Origin: Karstenula rhodostoma CBS 690.94
Taxonomy: Eukaryota > Ascomycota > Dothideomycetes > Pleosporales > Didymosphaeriaceae
Length of the DNA: 64,000 nucleotides
Assembly (NCBI GenBank): GCA_010093485.1
Contig: MU001513.1
Coordinates: 323,696-387,695 of the forward strand
Direction of reading: 5' to 3'
Shown here: piece after piece, positions 21,655 through 32,100 of the stretch
How positions within the stretch are numbered: the stretch's first letter is position 1
How the letters are laid out: each line of letters starts with the position of its first letter
Translations under genes and position numbers: made by a program
The notes under the pieces: generated by a model
What the model saw: the letters and a program-made list of their open reading frames with translations, nothing else
What the model was told of the DNA's origin: nothing
Databases searched by the model: none

Positions 21655-23387
21655 ATGGACGTTCTGGCTGACAAAGAAACCGGCATCTTGCACCACACTG
21701 TGCAGGTGATCCATGTGCAAGAGCAAAAAGATATCAGCGACGACATCGTGGTCGATGCTAATGTTGGTAACGTGGATAGTAACTTGAAGCTTGCGCCGGA
21801 TGGCCATACTGTTCTTGTGCCACAACCCTCGGACGACCCGAACGACCCTCTCAACTGGTCTTCGACTAAGAAGCATGCTCTTCTTATCGTCCTGTCTATC
21901 ACGGCCGGTCTGGGTGACTACAGCTCTGCTTCCGGAATTCCCTTGATCATGGCCCAGGGTCTGGAATGGAACAGGACGCCCGCCAAAGTCAACGAGACTG
22001 GCAACCTGAACGTTCTCATGGTGTAAGCCTCCTACCTATCATGGCAGACACATGCTGAAACAAACAGTGCCATCGGTGGTATCTTCTGGATTATTGTCTC
22101 TACGTGGTGGGGCCGTGGTCCCGCCCTCTTCTGGTCTACTCTTACCGGCTGCATCTTCACCATCGCCTGCGCTGTCACCCACAACTACGCCGTCTACTAC
22201 GCTTTCCGCGTTCTCATGGGCTTCAGCTTCTGCGCCTTCCAAATCGTAGGTCTGGCTTGCATCAAGGACATGTTTTACTTCCACGAGCACGCCCGCAAGA
22301 TCGGCATCTGGACGTACGGCGTCTTCCTAACGCCGTACCTCGCCCCCATGTTCAGCAACTTCATCATTGCAGGCACACACGGCAGATGGCGCGTGGCCTT
22401 CTGGCTCGTCTTCGCCGTCGGTGCACTCGACCTGGTCCTCATCCTCCTGATCTCCGACGAGACGTTCTACGACCGCACCATTCCCCAAGAAAAGCAGCCC
22501 GCTCGCCCCAAGACGTTCATGGGCCGAATGTCCCGCCTCGTGGGTGTCTGGCAGATCCAGAACCACAACGCAGCGGGCTTCTACCACCTCCGACACGCGG
22601 TGACGCGCCTCGTCAAGACGCTCCTCAAGCCCATCATGATCCCGTGCATGATCTACTAGTCCGTCTCCGCTGCCCCTCCCCCTGCCTCTGCTAACACCAG
22701 CCACCAGCGCCATGACATTCATGTGGGCCGTCGGCATCAACATCACGTCAGCCATCCTCCTGCAAACGCCCCAAGCCTACGGCGGCTACGGCTTCGACAA
22801 CAACGCCATCGGCTACCTGCTCTTCGCACCCCTCATCGCCGTCACCATCGGCGAGCTCAGCGGCCACTTCTTCAACGACCTCATCGCCCGCCGCTACGTC
22901 GCCCGCCACAGCGGCATCTTCAAGCCCGAGGCCCGCCTCCTCATGAACCAGGTCGTCGTCATCCTCATGGTGCCCGGGCTCGTCCTCGTCGGCCAGACCC
23001 TCGAGAAGCATCTCAGCTACGCAGGCATCATCATGGGCTGGGGCATGTATGTGATTGGAAGCATGCTGGCGAGCGTGAGCTTGACGGCGTATTGTCTGGA
23101 TAGCTATGGGAGTGCGAGCAGTGAGGTTGCGGGCTTGTTGAACTTTGCGCGTGGTATGTGTTCAGCCCGGTCGATCCATGGTTTGCAACATGCAGTCTGC
23201 TAATGGAATAACCCTAGTGGGTGCCGGTTTCTCCGTCGGCTACTTCCAAGAGCCCTGGGGCAAGATCCACGGCTATGGACAGTCGTTCGGCATCCAGGCT
23301 GCCATTGTCGCCGCGGCGTCCATCATCGTCGCGCTGCTCCAGGTCTACGGTTCGCGCATGCGTGCAAAGGGCGGCCATGTTGTGTAG
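21655..23387 (+). CDS. MFS transporter, DHA1/HOL1-like
   Basis: Four exons 21655..22022, 22068..22658, 22708..23153, 23218..23387 give 524 residues in frame. The cytosolic N terminus ends in the signature DDPNDPLNWSSTKKHALL, characteristic of fungal drug:H+ antiporter-1 transporters. About 12 hydrophobic segments follow, for example IGGIFWIIVSTWWGRGPALFW, YYAFRVLMGFSFCAFQIVG (motif region of TM4), AFWLVFAVGALDLVLILLI, then the long central loop rich in Lys/Arg, and FMWAVGINITSAILL onwards. GGYGFDNNAIGYLLFAPLIAV and ARRYVARHSGIFKPEARL resemble HOL1-type members. Substrate is unknown (drug, polyamine or organic cation). The second intron has the weak donor GTCCGT but is required, because the frame otherwise hits a stop at 22657. 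Unlike the relic at 4.1-5.2 kb, this copy is intact. Confidence 0.88.
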
Positions 23388-23625
23388 AACCTAGGGTCTG
23401 TAGACTCGTTCGTCTCGAAGGTGGGGGGTGTCCTGCTTGTGTGGCGGTTGTGTGGGTAGGAGTGGGAGGTAACCAGTGATAGATAAAAGTCGCTGGGGTG
23501 ACGTTGCGGATAAAATCCCGGGTCGGATTTTGGGTAATGAAGTAATGTGTATGCAAATCAATGTACGCTCTTTTTGTGTCGATGGAGGTGAACCTCATCT
23601 CATCGACGTACTCAAACAAGTTAAA
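23388..23625. other. 3' flank of the MFS gene
   Basis: Short noncoding stretch downstream of the transporter stop and before the short insertion element. No structure is evident. Confidence 0.4.
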
Positions 23626-23698
23626 TGGTCAGACAAGCACTGAGTTTTGCCGCGACCTGCCCAAGCTCGTGAAGTATCACATTTGGTCAGACAAGCAC
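23626..23698 (+). mobile_element. Short retroposon-like insertion, copy 1, with target-site duplication
   Basis: TGGTCAGACAAGCAC occurs at 23626-23640 and again, identical, at 23684-23698. The 43-45 bp between them start TGAGTTTTGCCGCG and end GAAGTATCACATTTG, sharing the 3' end with three other copies in the window. It is the shortest copy. It has no terminal inverted repeat and no coding capacity. Confidence 0.8.
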
Positions 23699-24023
23699 AG
23701 AGGTGCTAATACAATGCAAAAGATGTCGAAACAGCTGTCCATGTCGTCACCAAACAACTCAAACCGACGGCACATGAGTTTGGTGCAGTTGATAGATTAG
23801 GATGGCTTTCATCCTAGGTTGTCGCGGCGAAGGATAGGAGGGTTGGGGTGGAGTATGAGTGGACGTAGGCTTGGGTGCAGCTGATTGCTGGTACGAGGTT
23901 CCGAAGTCCATCTTCGAAACAGAAAAAAATAATTAAACCAACGCCCGAATAACAACATCTCCAAAGTCATGAAATATCTGACCGCACGCGATGGGTATAA
24001 ACAACATCGCCCAGCCCTCCTCT
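23699..24023. other. Noncoding interval
   Basis: Lies between insertion copy 1 and the 3' end of the PNPOx-like gene. No gene is supportable. Confidence 0.4.
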
Positions 24024-24885
24024 TCACAGAAAGAACTCCTTGTGCTGCACCTTCCTCACAAAGTCGGGTGGCGTCAGAGTGATGGCCAGCGTCACACCGA
24101 TGACCAAGCTCAGTATCGCCACGAGAATGAGATGTACCGGCGATATCTGCTGTGCAGGCCTGGGGCCAAAGTCTCTCGGCGCCCACTTCCCAACCCATTT
24201 CTTGAGCGGCGCGACCCCGTTCTTCTGCGCGAACTCGTAGCCGCGCTTCATGCCCGGCATGCCGTCGATGCTGTACTGCGACTTGAACGCCCAGTACCTG
24301 GAAACCGTTAGTTTTACTCGGTCCAACGTGCATGTCACATGGAAGTACAGGCGGGGCCTACCGATCCATGCTCTCCCCCTCCTGCCCTTCGAGGTACTTC
24401 TTCTCCTTCTTCGCAAAGAAGTCGTCGAGCGTAGTCCGCCACCCCGTCCACTCATACGTCGGCACGCTGAACCCACAGCTCGTAGCGCACTGGTGCACAT
24501 CCACGAGGATGATGCTCCTGCTCCCCGGAATGGTATCGACCTTGTTCTCCCGCACAAACACATCCCACTCGGGCGTGCCATTCTCCACGGCCCGACCAGT
24601 GCCCCAGATGCGGACGATCCTGGGCGGCCCCGTGTATGCGACGAGCATTATGCAGATTCGGCCGTTCCGGGGCTCGTGCAGGTGGGCGTGGGTCTCGACG
24701 CCGGAGCCGGTGAGGTCCAGGTACCAGAATTGCGTGGGCGAGACGACGCCGAATTGCTTACCGCCTTTGGGGGAGATGTTGATGTGGCCGTCGGGGGAGA
24801 GCGGCGCGGTGCCGACGAAGAGCATTTTCTGGTCGAGGATCCATGGTTTGAGGGAGTCGGGGATGGTTTCGTAGTAGACGCCCAT
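24024..24885 (-). CDS. PNPOx-like FMN split-barrel protein with C-terminal membrane helix
   Basis: Two exons, 24885..24362 and 24297..24024, joined across a 64-nt intron, give 265 residues. The N-terminal 150 residues match the pyridoxamine 5'-phosphate oxidase-like split barrel (PF01243 group): QKMLFVGTAPLSPDGHINISPKGG, FWYLDLTGSGVETHAHL and GRICIMLVAYTGPPRIVRIWGTG. By family knowledge these bind FMN or a related cofactor and act on small molecules; the reaction is unknown. The second exon ends with one hydrophobic helix (SPVHLILVAILSLVIGVTLAITL) and a short tail, which predicts a tail-anchored protein. The start at 24885 sits in a good ACCATGG context. A short mobile insertion lies 16 nt upstream (24902-24952), so the 5' leader is recently altered. 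The gene is convergent with the MFS transporter. Confidence 0.85.
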
Positions 24886-24888
24886 GGT

Positions 24889-24965
24889 GGAGGATGTTTC
24901 TCAAATATGATACTTCGCGAGCTTCTGGAAGCCGCGAAAAAACACAGTAAAGGGAGGATGTTTCT
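24889..24965 (-). mobile_element. Short retroposon-like insertion, copy 2, in the PNPOx-like gene leader
   Basis: GGAGGATGTTTCT occurs at 24889-24901 and, identical, at 24953-24965. The 51-bp insert (24902-24952), read on the minus strand, starts CTTTACTGTGTTTT and ends GAAGTATCATATTTG, the family 3' end. The nearer duplication copy lies just before the ACC of the start-codon context, so the insert is in the probable 5' UTR. Confidence 0.85.
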
Positions 24966-25618
24966 AGGCCTGGAAAATGACTGTTGCAAGGCGTGGTGTG
25001 GTTGATGTGAGGAAGTTTGGAATGAGGTTGCAAGACGGCCTTTGCTCGTGTTGTTGAATGCGCGGCCGAGACGAATGACTCAAAGCGTGCCAACAGCAGC
25101 TGGATAGAACCCACGAACCCACGAATCCAAGTTTTATTTGTATGTTCTGGCAATTCCAATCCTTTAGTTTGGCGATTAATCCGTGGGAGATGGTACTTCT
25201 AATGTAAGTCTCAATACTGTAGAGCGAGCTAGCGTTAGTACGGCGGGGCAGTGACAGGCCAGAACCAAGGCTTACAAAAAAGGAATGCACAATCGCGACC
25301 TTGAACTGGACATGTGGGGATCCCGGAGTCGTGGAAGACAATAGGGAGGCGCCCGCGAGGAGGGGGTGTGTTGGGGTGATTGGTGGGGTGAGTCACGTGT
25401 GACGGTGGCTCTGGGATTATCGTCGCCTCAACCATCTCAACACTCAACCACCACCTTGAAGAAAGTACGTGCCCACAAGTCTCTGACGGGCTTCGTTATG
25501 CACAGAGAGATGGGCTGTGAGTTTATCATTAAAATCATAAGGTTGCCGCCGATCTTGTACTTCATTCATCGTCAACAAAAACGATGCACCTCAAAAAACC
25601 CAAAAAGAAACTTTCTAT
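24966..25618. other. Intergenic region with one dispersed-repeat copy
   Basis: No supportable gene. Positions about 25310-25357 hold a 48-bp segment with about 80 percent identity to 33915-33962 (see findings). Confidence 0.5.
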
Positions 25619-25700
25619 TGACCGTGCCAGGGGTCGAACCTGGAATCTCTTGATTACATGTGGATCGTAGTCAAGCGCCTTGCCATTGGGCCACACGGCC
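25619..25700 (-). tRNA. tRNA-Arg(ACG) with a 10-nt intron
   Basis: The minus strand folds into a full cloverleaf. The acceptor stem is GGCCGTG with CACGGTC (one G-U pair), the D stem is GCC/GGC, the anticodon stem is CTTGA/TCAAG, the variable loop is AGATT, and the T stem is CCAGG/CCTGG around TTCGACC. The anticodon loop is CTACGA, then 10 extra bases (TCCACATGTA, positions 25655-25664), then A. Removing these at the canonical 37/38 intron site leaves the 7-nt loop CTACGAA with anticodon ACG, read as arginine (CGN box; A34 becomes inosine). Position 25619 supplies the discriminator base. CCA is not encoded, as is normal in eukaryotes. Confidence 0.92.
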
Positions 25701-25971
25701 GATGCTGTTCCAACTCATCGATAAAATAATTGCAAATAGAGAGACATATATTCGTGATGTTTGTTGCGTTGGGCATGGAAAGAAAAACTGTGCTGGAAGT
25801 GGGGTGGCAAGCCGGTAGCAGCCGGGCTTAGTGCGACTGCCGTACCGTCCAAGGTAGGGTAGCTGCGATGCGCCGATGCATAGTGTGTCAAGGGCATTGT
25901 TATTCATCTATCATCTGCCTGTGGAAGAAACGCTAAACCGATTTTAATACATGCTATACCGTGTACATGGC

Positions 25972-28169
25972 CTACTGATATCCCACACCGACCTCACCGG
26001 GGAAGGAAGCCCAGAACTCCTGCGTCGCATCCCTCATCATCTCCTCCATGTCTGCGCTCGTGAAGTCAAAGTTCATATTGAAGTTGTCATCGTCCTCGAG
26101 AGGTGGAACCGTGTGCTGAGCACTCCAGTTGAAGTTTGAGGTGTAGCCATTCGGCGCAGACTCTGGGGAGATCAGCTGCTGCTGCTGTTGTGTAGGCGCA
26201 GTGGTAGGTTGCTAGTGATGATTAGCCATGTACAGCCAAGTGCGAGAGCCATGCATACCTCTTGCGCAATGCCATTGCGAACAACGTCTGTGTCCAGCGA
26301 TGGTTTCGCGTCAGCCGGCTTCTGCACGGGAGACGGCTGCAGGGCTCCATAATCCACCATAGCGCGTCGCAACGCCTGGCGCTCGTCCGGTGACACAGGT
26401 CCGTCTTGTCCTAGCACAGAGCGGTAGTAAGCCTGCATGCGCTTGATTGTTTCAAACCACGTGTCTGACATGGGCCACTGGTTCTTCATCTCTTTCAAAA
26501 AGGTGCACCCCCGGATGACCCGCTCCCGCGCCTTCTCCGTGACGCGCGGGTCGTCCTCGCCAGATGGGAAGTTGTAACTGTAGAGCATAACACCAACAGC
26601 AGTGTAGATGGTGAAGCCGATCCACGGTACCAGGCCGCGCAAGAAGAAGACGCCAAAGTTGCGCATCTCCTCCAGCATGTCGAGCACCATGGACGCTTCG
26701 TTGAACAAGTCTCGCCGCGAGGATTGCTGCCACATCTTCCACCTGTCAACGTGCTCGCTGTGCTCATGGAGTGCTTCTTCAGGTGTGTTCTGCGATCCTA
26801 GGACTGGGAGGTAGGCGCGGTGGAGGAACATATAGCTCATAAAGTATATGCAATGCATATAACAGTATGCTTGTCCCTGGTCAACAGCGTTGTGGCTGTG
26901 CAGCGAGAACAGCTCGTATTGAAGACGGGTGGGCAGAGAACTCTTCCAGTGCTCAAGCTCGCAGATGAGCTGCTGGAATTGGGAAGACACGGCCCAAGGG
27001 AGCTGCGTCTTGAGTTCCTCCGAGCACGCCCATCGAGCTACTTTGCCCCATATGTTTGCTGCGCGAAGGCTGTACCCAATGATACCCAGCTCTCCGACGG
27101 CCAGAGACAGCGGAGGCATGTGTATCGACCCGTCGAGGCGCTGGGTGCAGACAGGCTCGCCAAAGACGAAGTTCTCTCGCTCGCAAGGCAGCTGGATGGC
27201 CATATCGCTGGCCGCGAGCGATCGCTTGCGACCTCTGCCGCCGCTAAGCAGCGAGTCCATCAAGAAGCAAGTCCAAGCTGTCCGTCGGCTCACTTCGGCT
27301 TCGATGAACTCCTCGCGTGTCGGCTTGCGGTTCCTGGGACCCTTTGGTTCCTGGGTGATGTCCATGACCTCTATCAGACGAATAGCCATGCCGAGATAGA
27401 TCCATGCGCGGCGCCCGTTCCCTGCTCCCCAATCGTGTCCCGTCAACATCAAGAGGGCTTGGACGCGGCTGATGCTCGGCGTTTCGAGGTCGGACTGCAG
27501 GATTTGGCGGGCGTGGGCGGCGAAGGCATTGCTGGCCTCAATCTGGGTTCTGAAGGGCGCAGGCGGCTCTCTCACGAAGCTGCCACTGTCAGCGAAGCCG
27601 AGGGCGCAGCGGTTCTAACTGTACCGGACTGCCAGGGCGAGCATGGCCCAGACCATCCATGGCTCCAGGGTGCGCGCGCGGATGCGCAGCAACAGCGTGG
27701 GGGTGTGGTGGAAGCTCCATTTGTAGCTACAGCGCAGGTAGCTGTTGACGACCTCGTCGGTAAGCAGGTCGAAGGGATCCAGGCTGTCCAGCAGAGATGC
27801 CGTGGCTGTCGGCGACAGGGCTGCCGAAGCGGCAGCAGTGGGCTCGTTGCGGCTAGGCTGAGGTATCTCGTTCCTAAGATGGGATGGAACAGCGAGACGA
27901 TCGTTGGGCGCAGGCGAGTTCAAGGGCGGCGTAACCATCGCAGGCCCGTCGTCTTGCCTCGGCCGCTTGGGCCTGCGATGAATTGCACTCGTTCCAGGCG
28001 GCGGGAATTCGCAGAGGTCCGCCCTACCCGCTGCCTGGCATCGGTCGCAGGGTGGAGCGTCTGGCGCGCATTAGCATACGGGCCTCGATTAGGCGGGGGC
28101 GCGATGACCATTGTGGATGCATTTCTGCTTCGCGCTCCGACAGGTGACGCAGGCGACTGGATTGCGCAT
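25972..28169 (-). CDS. Zn(II)2Cys6 transcription factor with fungal_trans domain
   Basis: Four exons 28169..28109, 28060..27625, 27579..26259 and 26211..25972 keep frame (685 residues). The binuclear cluster is at residues 7-37: CVTC, then C17, then C25, C28 and C37 (CDRC..LC), split by intron 1 as is common in this class. A Pro/Ala linker precedes the middle homology region: LLDSLDPFDLLTDEVVNSYL, RTLEPWMVWAMLALAVRF, and GRRAWIYLGMAIRLIEVM followed by EVSRRTAWTCFLMDSLLSGGR (PF04082). The C-terminal exon is Gln-rich then acidic (PPLEDDDNFNMNFDF), a likely activation region, ending FPGEVGVGYQ. The start is uncertain: the frame stays open upstream through a Lys-rich segment without an ATG, so 28169 is the first ATG; an extra 5' exon is possible. 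Target genes are unknown. Confidence 0.86.
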
Positions 28170-29156
28170 CGCATCGGTGGGCGTAGGCGTTGATGCCGTG
28201 CCCTGGGTTGTTGCCTTTGCCTTCTTCTGAGCCGCCTTCTTTCCGCTTGGTCGGCGACTGGCTGCATTGGGCCGACCCCGACATGCAATCGGCCTCTCCT
28301 ACACAGAACAACAGCAATACTCAACAATCTGAACTCGAACCCACTGCATGCTACAGTAATGCAGTATCGTGGCTTGGTAAGTCTACTGAGGGAACGCAAT
28401 GACTCCCCAAAGATCGGTCGGACGAACATCCATTGCTTGGCAAACCACCCCTAGCCATATCGTGGGGACCGTTGTATGAAAACAAAGTAAAGCAGGCTGC
28501 GTAGAATCTAAAGTTGTTTCTTTATTCTGACGCAGCTCTAAGTATCCAGATATAGATCTATAGTAAGTAGAGGGGACGATATCGAGGTCGCGAGTCAGAC
28601 GTCACTGACCAAACCTCGCAGAGTTATACGAGATCCTTGCCCTCTACAATTGGCATCTAGTGAAACTCTTTCTGAATACTAATATGTGAAATCTTCTCTG
28701 CACTCGCGACGCTGTGCGTCGTGCGCCTGCCTGTTTCATTGCACTCACGCCCGCTCCCCGATCTCCCACGCCCGCCCCCGAAACTCAATTATCAACCCAA
28801 CACCAAAAATCCACCACCAGCCAAGTCAAACACACAGCACGACCCTCCGGAGCACGAACCTGCGCTAAGCCCCGTGCCTGCTGCCCACGATATATATCTC
28901 CAGCGCCGCGCTCCCCCGCGCGCTCTCCACCTCGCCCGCGAACTACTCACGTTAACCCAGCGAGACCTCACGATTTCTATGGCATACGCATGAGAATGCG
29001 CGAATTCTCCCTCTACTTACTCCCTTTACTCTCTTTACCCCGCGCACCTCGATCTCAACTCGACTTTCCGCCGGACACGGTCGCGCTTCGATTTTGAAGC
29101 GCGACTATCTACCCCCCTTCTATCCTGACTTTCGAAGCTTGGTGAGGTGCTTCGTC
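28170..29156. other. Intergenic region between divergent genes
   Basis: About 990 bp separates the Zn-cluster regulator and the zinc-finger gene, which are transcribed away from each other. No gene is supported; several Pro-rich C/T-rich leader-like stretches precede 29157. Confidence 0.5.
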
Positions 29157-32100
29157 ATGTCAGGAACTACAGGCAATTCAAAACCCAAGAGGGCTACGCC
29201 GTCTCCAGATCTTATTATCAACAAGACTTGGGCGGCAGCGCTCGACAAAGCCCTTCGATCGTGGAACAACTTGCGACCAGAGCAAAAGACCACAGACAAT
29301 TTTTACGGTTTCGTTGACAAAGTTTTGAGTCACCATATTCTGCCGCACGATGCCATAATCACTCGGGAGATCTTCGACCAGGCAGTATCCCACGAAGCTC
29401 CAGAAGGCAAGCGCAAGCGCCTGGTTACCGACGACGAAGACTACGATGACAACATTTACCACGACGGATGGGAATATGTAAGTCTTATCGGAACATGTGC
29501 ATTTCTCTCGCTGACACATTCTACAGGTGCTTGGAGCAAAGAAACGCTGCAAGTGGCTGGACACTCGTGAGTCAGTAGTTGAGCTGGCAACTTGGCGTCG
29601 ATACGATAAAGAAGGCTTGATTCACTGGGTGGCAACATGGCAGAAGCTGCGGGAGCTCGTTGAAGCCCATCCAGTCCTAAAGGATACGGTCCCATGGGAC
29701 ACGCTGCCGGACGTAATTAAGAAAGCTGAAGAAGCTGAGCTGAAGAAAGCTCAAGAAGCCGTACTGAAGAAAGCTCGAGAAGCCGCACTCAAGAAAGCGC
29801 AAGAGGCAGCCTTACAAGAAGCTCGAGAAGCCGACGGTACGTCGAAACATCAAGCCGGCCGTGTGCGAAAGACAGCTGTTAAACATGATTCCACAACAAC
29901 TAGTGGCTCTGTGCAACACGGTAACATCACAGTCTGCCGATCATCCAAAGAATTGGAAATAATCTCGCAGGACTCCTTAGCTCATGGAATTTTCTTGTCG
30001 TTGCTTCAACTCAGTGTTCACCCTGGTATGGAGCCCAAGAGAGCAAAATTGACCCAAAAATATCTGCTACGCCGATTGGAGAACCCTAAACAGTACCGAC
30101 CCAAGACACCACCGCCTCGTCTCTTTCGCAGGCCGAATTCTGTTCCTCCGATTCATAGCTTGGGCACTGGGGCTTATAAAGCTCATGGCGTTGAATCACA
30201 TTTCTTCGTCATTCCCGCACTTGAAGAAGCAAGGCAAGAAGAAGAGAATCGACTTTGGACCAAGATCGTGGCTGCTTCAAGTCTCAAAGACTACACAACC
30301 GTGGGTTTGGGATCTACTCCTAAGCATTATGAGCTCGATCCGCGTGTAGGTGTCCTTGATGTGGACCGGTTCTGGGGCACAACCCTCGAGATATCCTTGC
30401 AGAACCCCTATTCCACAAGCGAAGTTGCACTCTCTAAACAACAATTCATGGAGAGGGCAACGGAGCTGTGGAGCGTTCTTTGGGGACTGTGTGAGCATTC
30501 GTGGCCAACTCATAAATGTTTTCCCTCCTGGCCCGTCTTCAACACGCAAACTGCGACTGCAAGCTTCATCCGAGACTTGCACGAAGATTTCCTGGTCCCG
30601 ACCTGCAAAAATCTTTACACACTCCACAAGTTTGGCATAACACTTGAGGAGTTCGGTATGGCGTTTAGCCCCTTGCTTTGGCGCATTGACATACTTCTTC
30701 AAATCCGGGCAATGCTTGGCAGGACACCTGAAGCTACCCTATTTGATGGATTCACCATGGGAAATCTTACCATATTGCTCGACTATATCATTGACATGCT
30801 CCTCAAGCTTGAATTGGTATACCCCTCTATGGATAACTGGCAAGAAGAGCATGATTGGACACTCCCTTCAGACCCTCTTTGGCTGGGTTCCGGTAGAGGC
30901 CCCTATGTGAGGACTACTGCCTCGACCCTCAGCGCGTCGGTGGCCGCTGACGACAACGAGATCTACAAGACGGGTACAAAAGTGTGTGCGAGATGGCTTT
31001 TCAGTGCTTATACCCATCTACGCGTCGAAGGCAAATTGACACGGAAACTCACTGGTAGTGGGACCTGTGTAGGGAAAGACGCGGGCACTTGCCCACTTTT
31101 GCACCCGAATCTACGAACGCCGCGTCTTTGCACCTTTTGGTTGCACAACAAATGCAACAAATGGAACTGCGAATGGGTACATGCTGATCCCGACCCCGAG
31201 TTCCAGCGGTGGAAGCCTGTTCAAGTATGTAGGAATCTTGTGTTTGGTAACGTATGTGGCAAGGGTATGAATTGTCACTACGACCATGACGAAGAAGTGT
31301 GCGCCAAGGCAAAGGAAGCCTACCGCAAGTCAAATGGAGTTTGCCGAGACTATCCATATTGTCTTAGGGGTGCTGCATGCCATTTCCAGCACAAGGGACC
31401 GGAGGTCGATGTTCAACCACCGCCCAAGAGTCGAAAGATCTGCGAACTCTTCTTTCGCTTCGGAACTTGCGATGTCAAGTTTTGTCATCTTCTCCACACC
31501 CGCGAGGAAACTGCTGCTTCACCTGCCGCTCCACTCGCAGCACCGGCAGTTTCAACTCCCATGGCCCAGAAGCGCCCAGCGCCAGATCCAGAAGACGAGT
31601 GTCGCAAGAGGCAGAAGCAGGAAACTCAAGTTATCGCTCCGCCTGCTGCTTCCATTGGGTTCCCGATGCAAACTCCGGGAATCAACGCGAATGTCCAGTT
31701 ACCACCAAGCGGTGGCGTTGCTTCCTTCGGCTATGGACGACAGGTTTCCAGTACCGTGTACCCAAACAGCCCGTTGAACGCTTCTGGACCGTACCGAAGT
31801 CCAGTACCGCTTGTGCAGCAGCAGCAGTTTAGGAACAACCCTGCCTCTCGTACTTGCCATTACTGTGGCGGTGTTGGTCATGTTCAACGTCAGTGCTGGC
31901 AGAAACAGCGTGACAATGCCCCTGGGGCGTACGGGCATCCTAAAACTGCCGGTCAGTTCATGCAACAGCCTGGTCATATGATGCAATATCCGGGCGCATA
32001 CTCGTCCCCGTACACCCAGTACTCTCCACAGTTCAGTCCACAGATGCCTCCCTCGACCCCGCTGACAGCACCGTCACCATACCTACAGCATTCGCCCGCC

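Noticed and set aside
23641..24952. Copies 1 and 2 of the short insert as terminal inverted repeats of one 1.3-kb element carrying the PNPOx-like gene
   Set aside because: They do face each other, but each copy has its own different flanking duplication and two further solo copies exist, so they are separate insertions.
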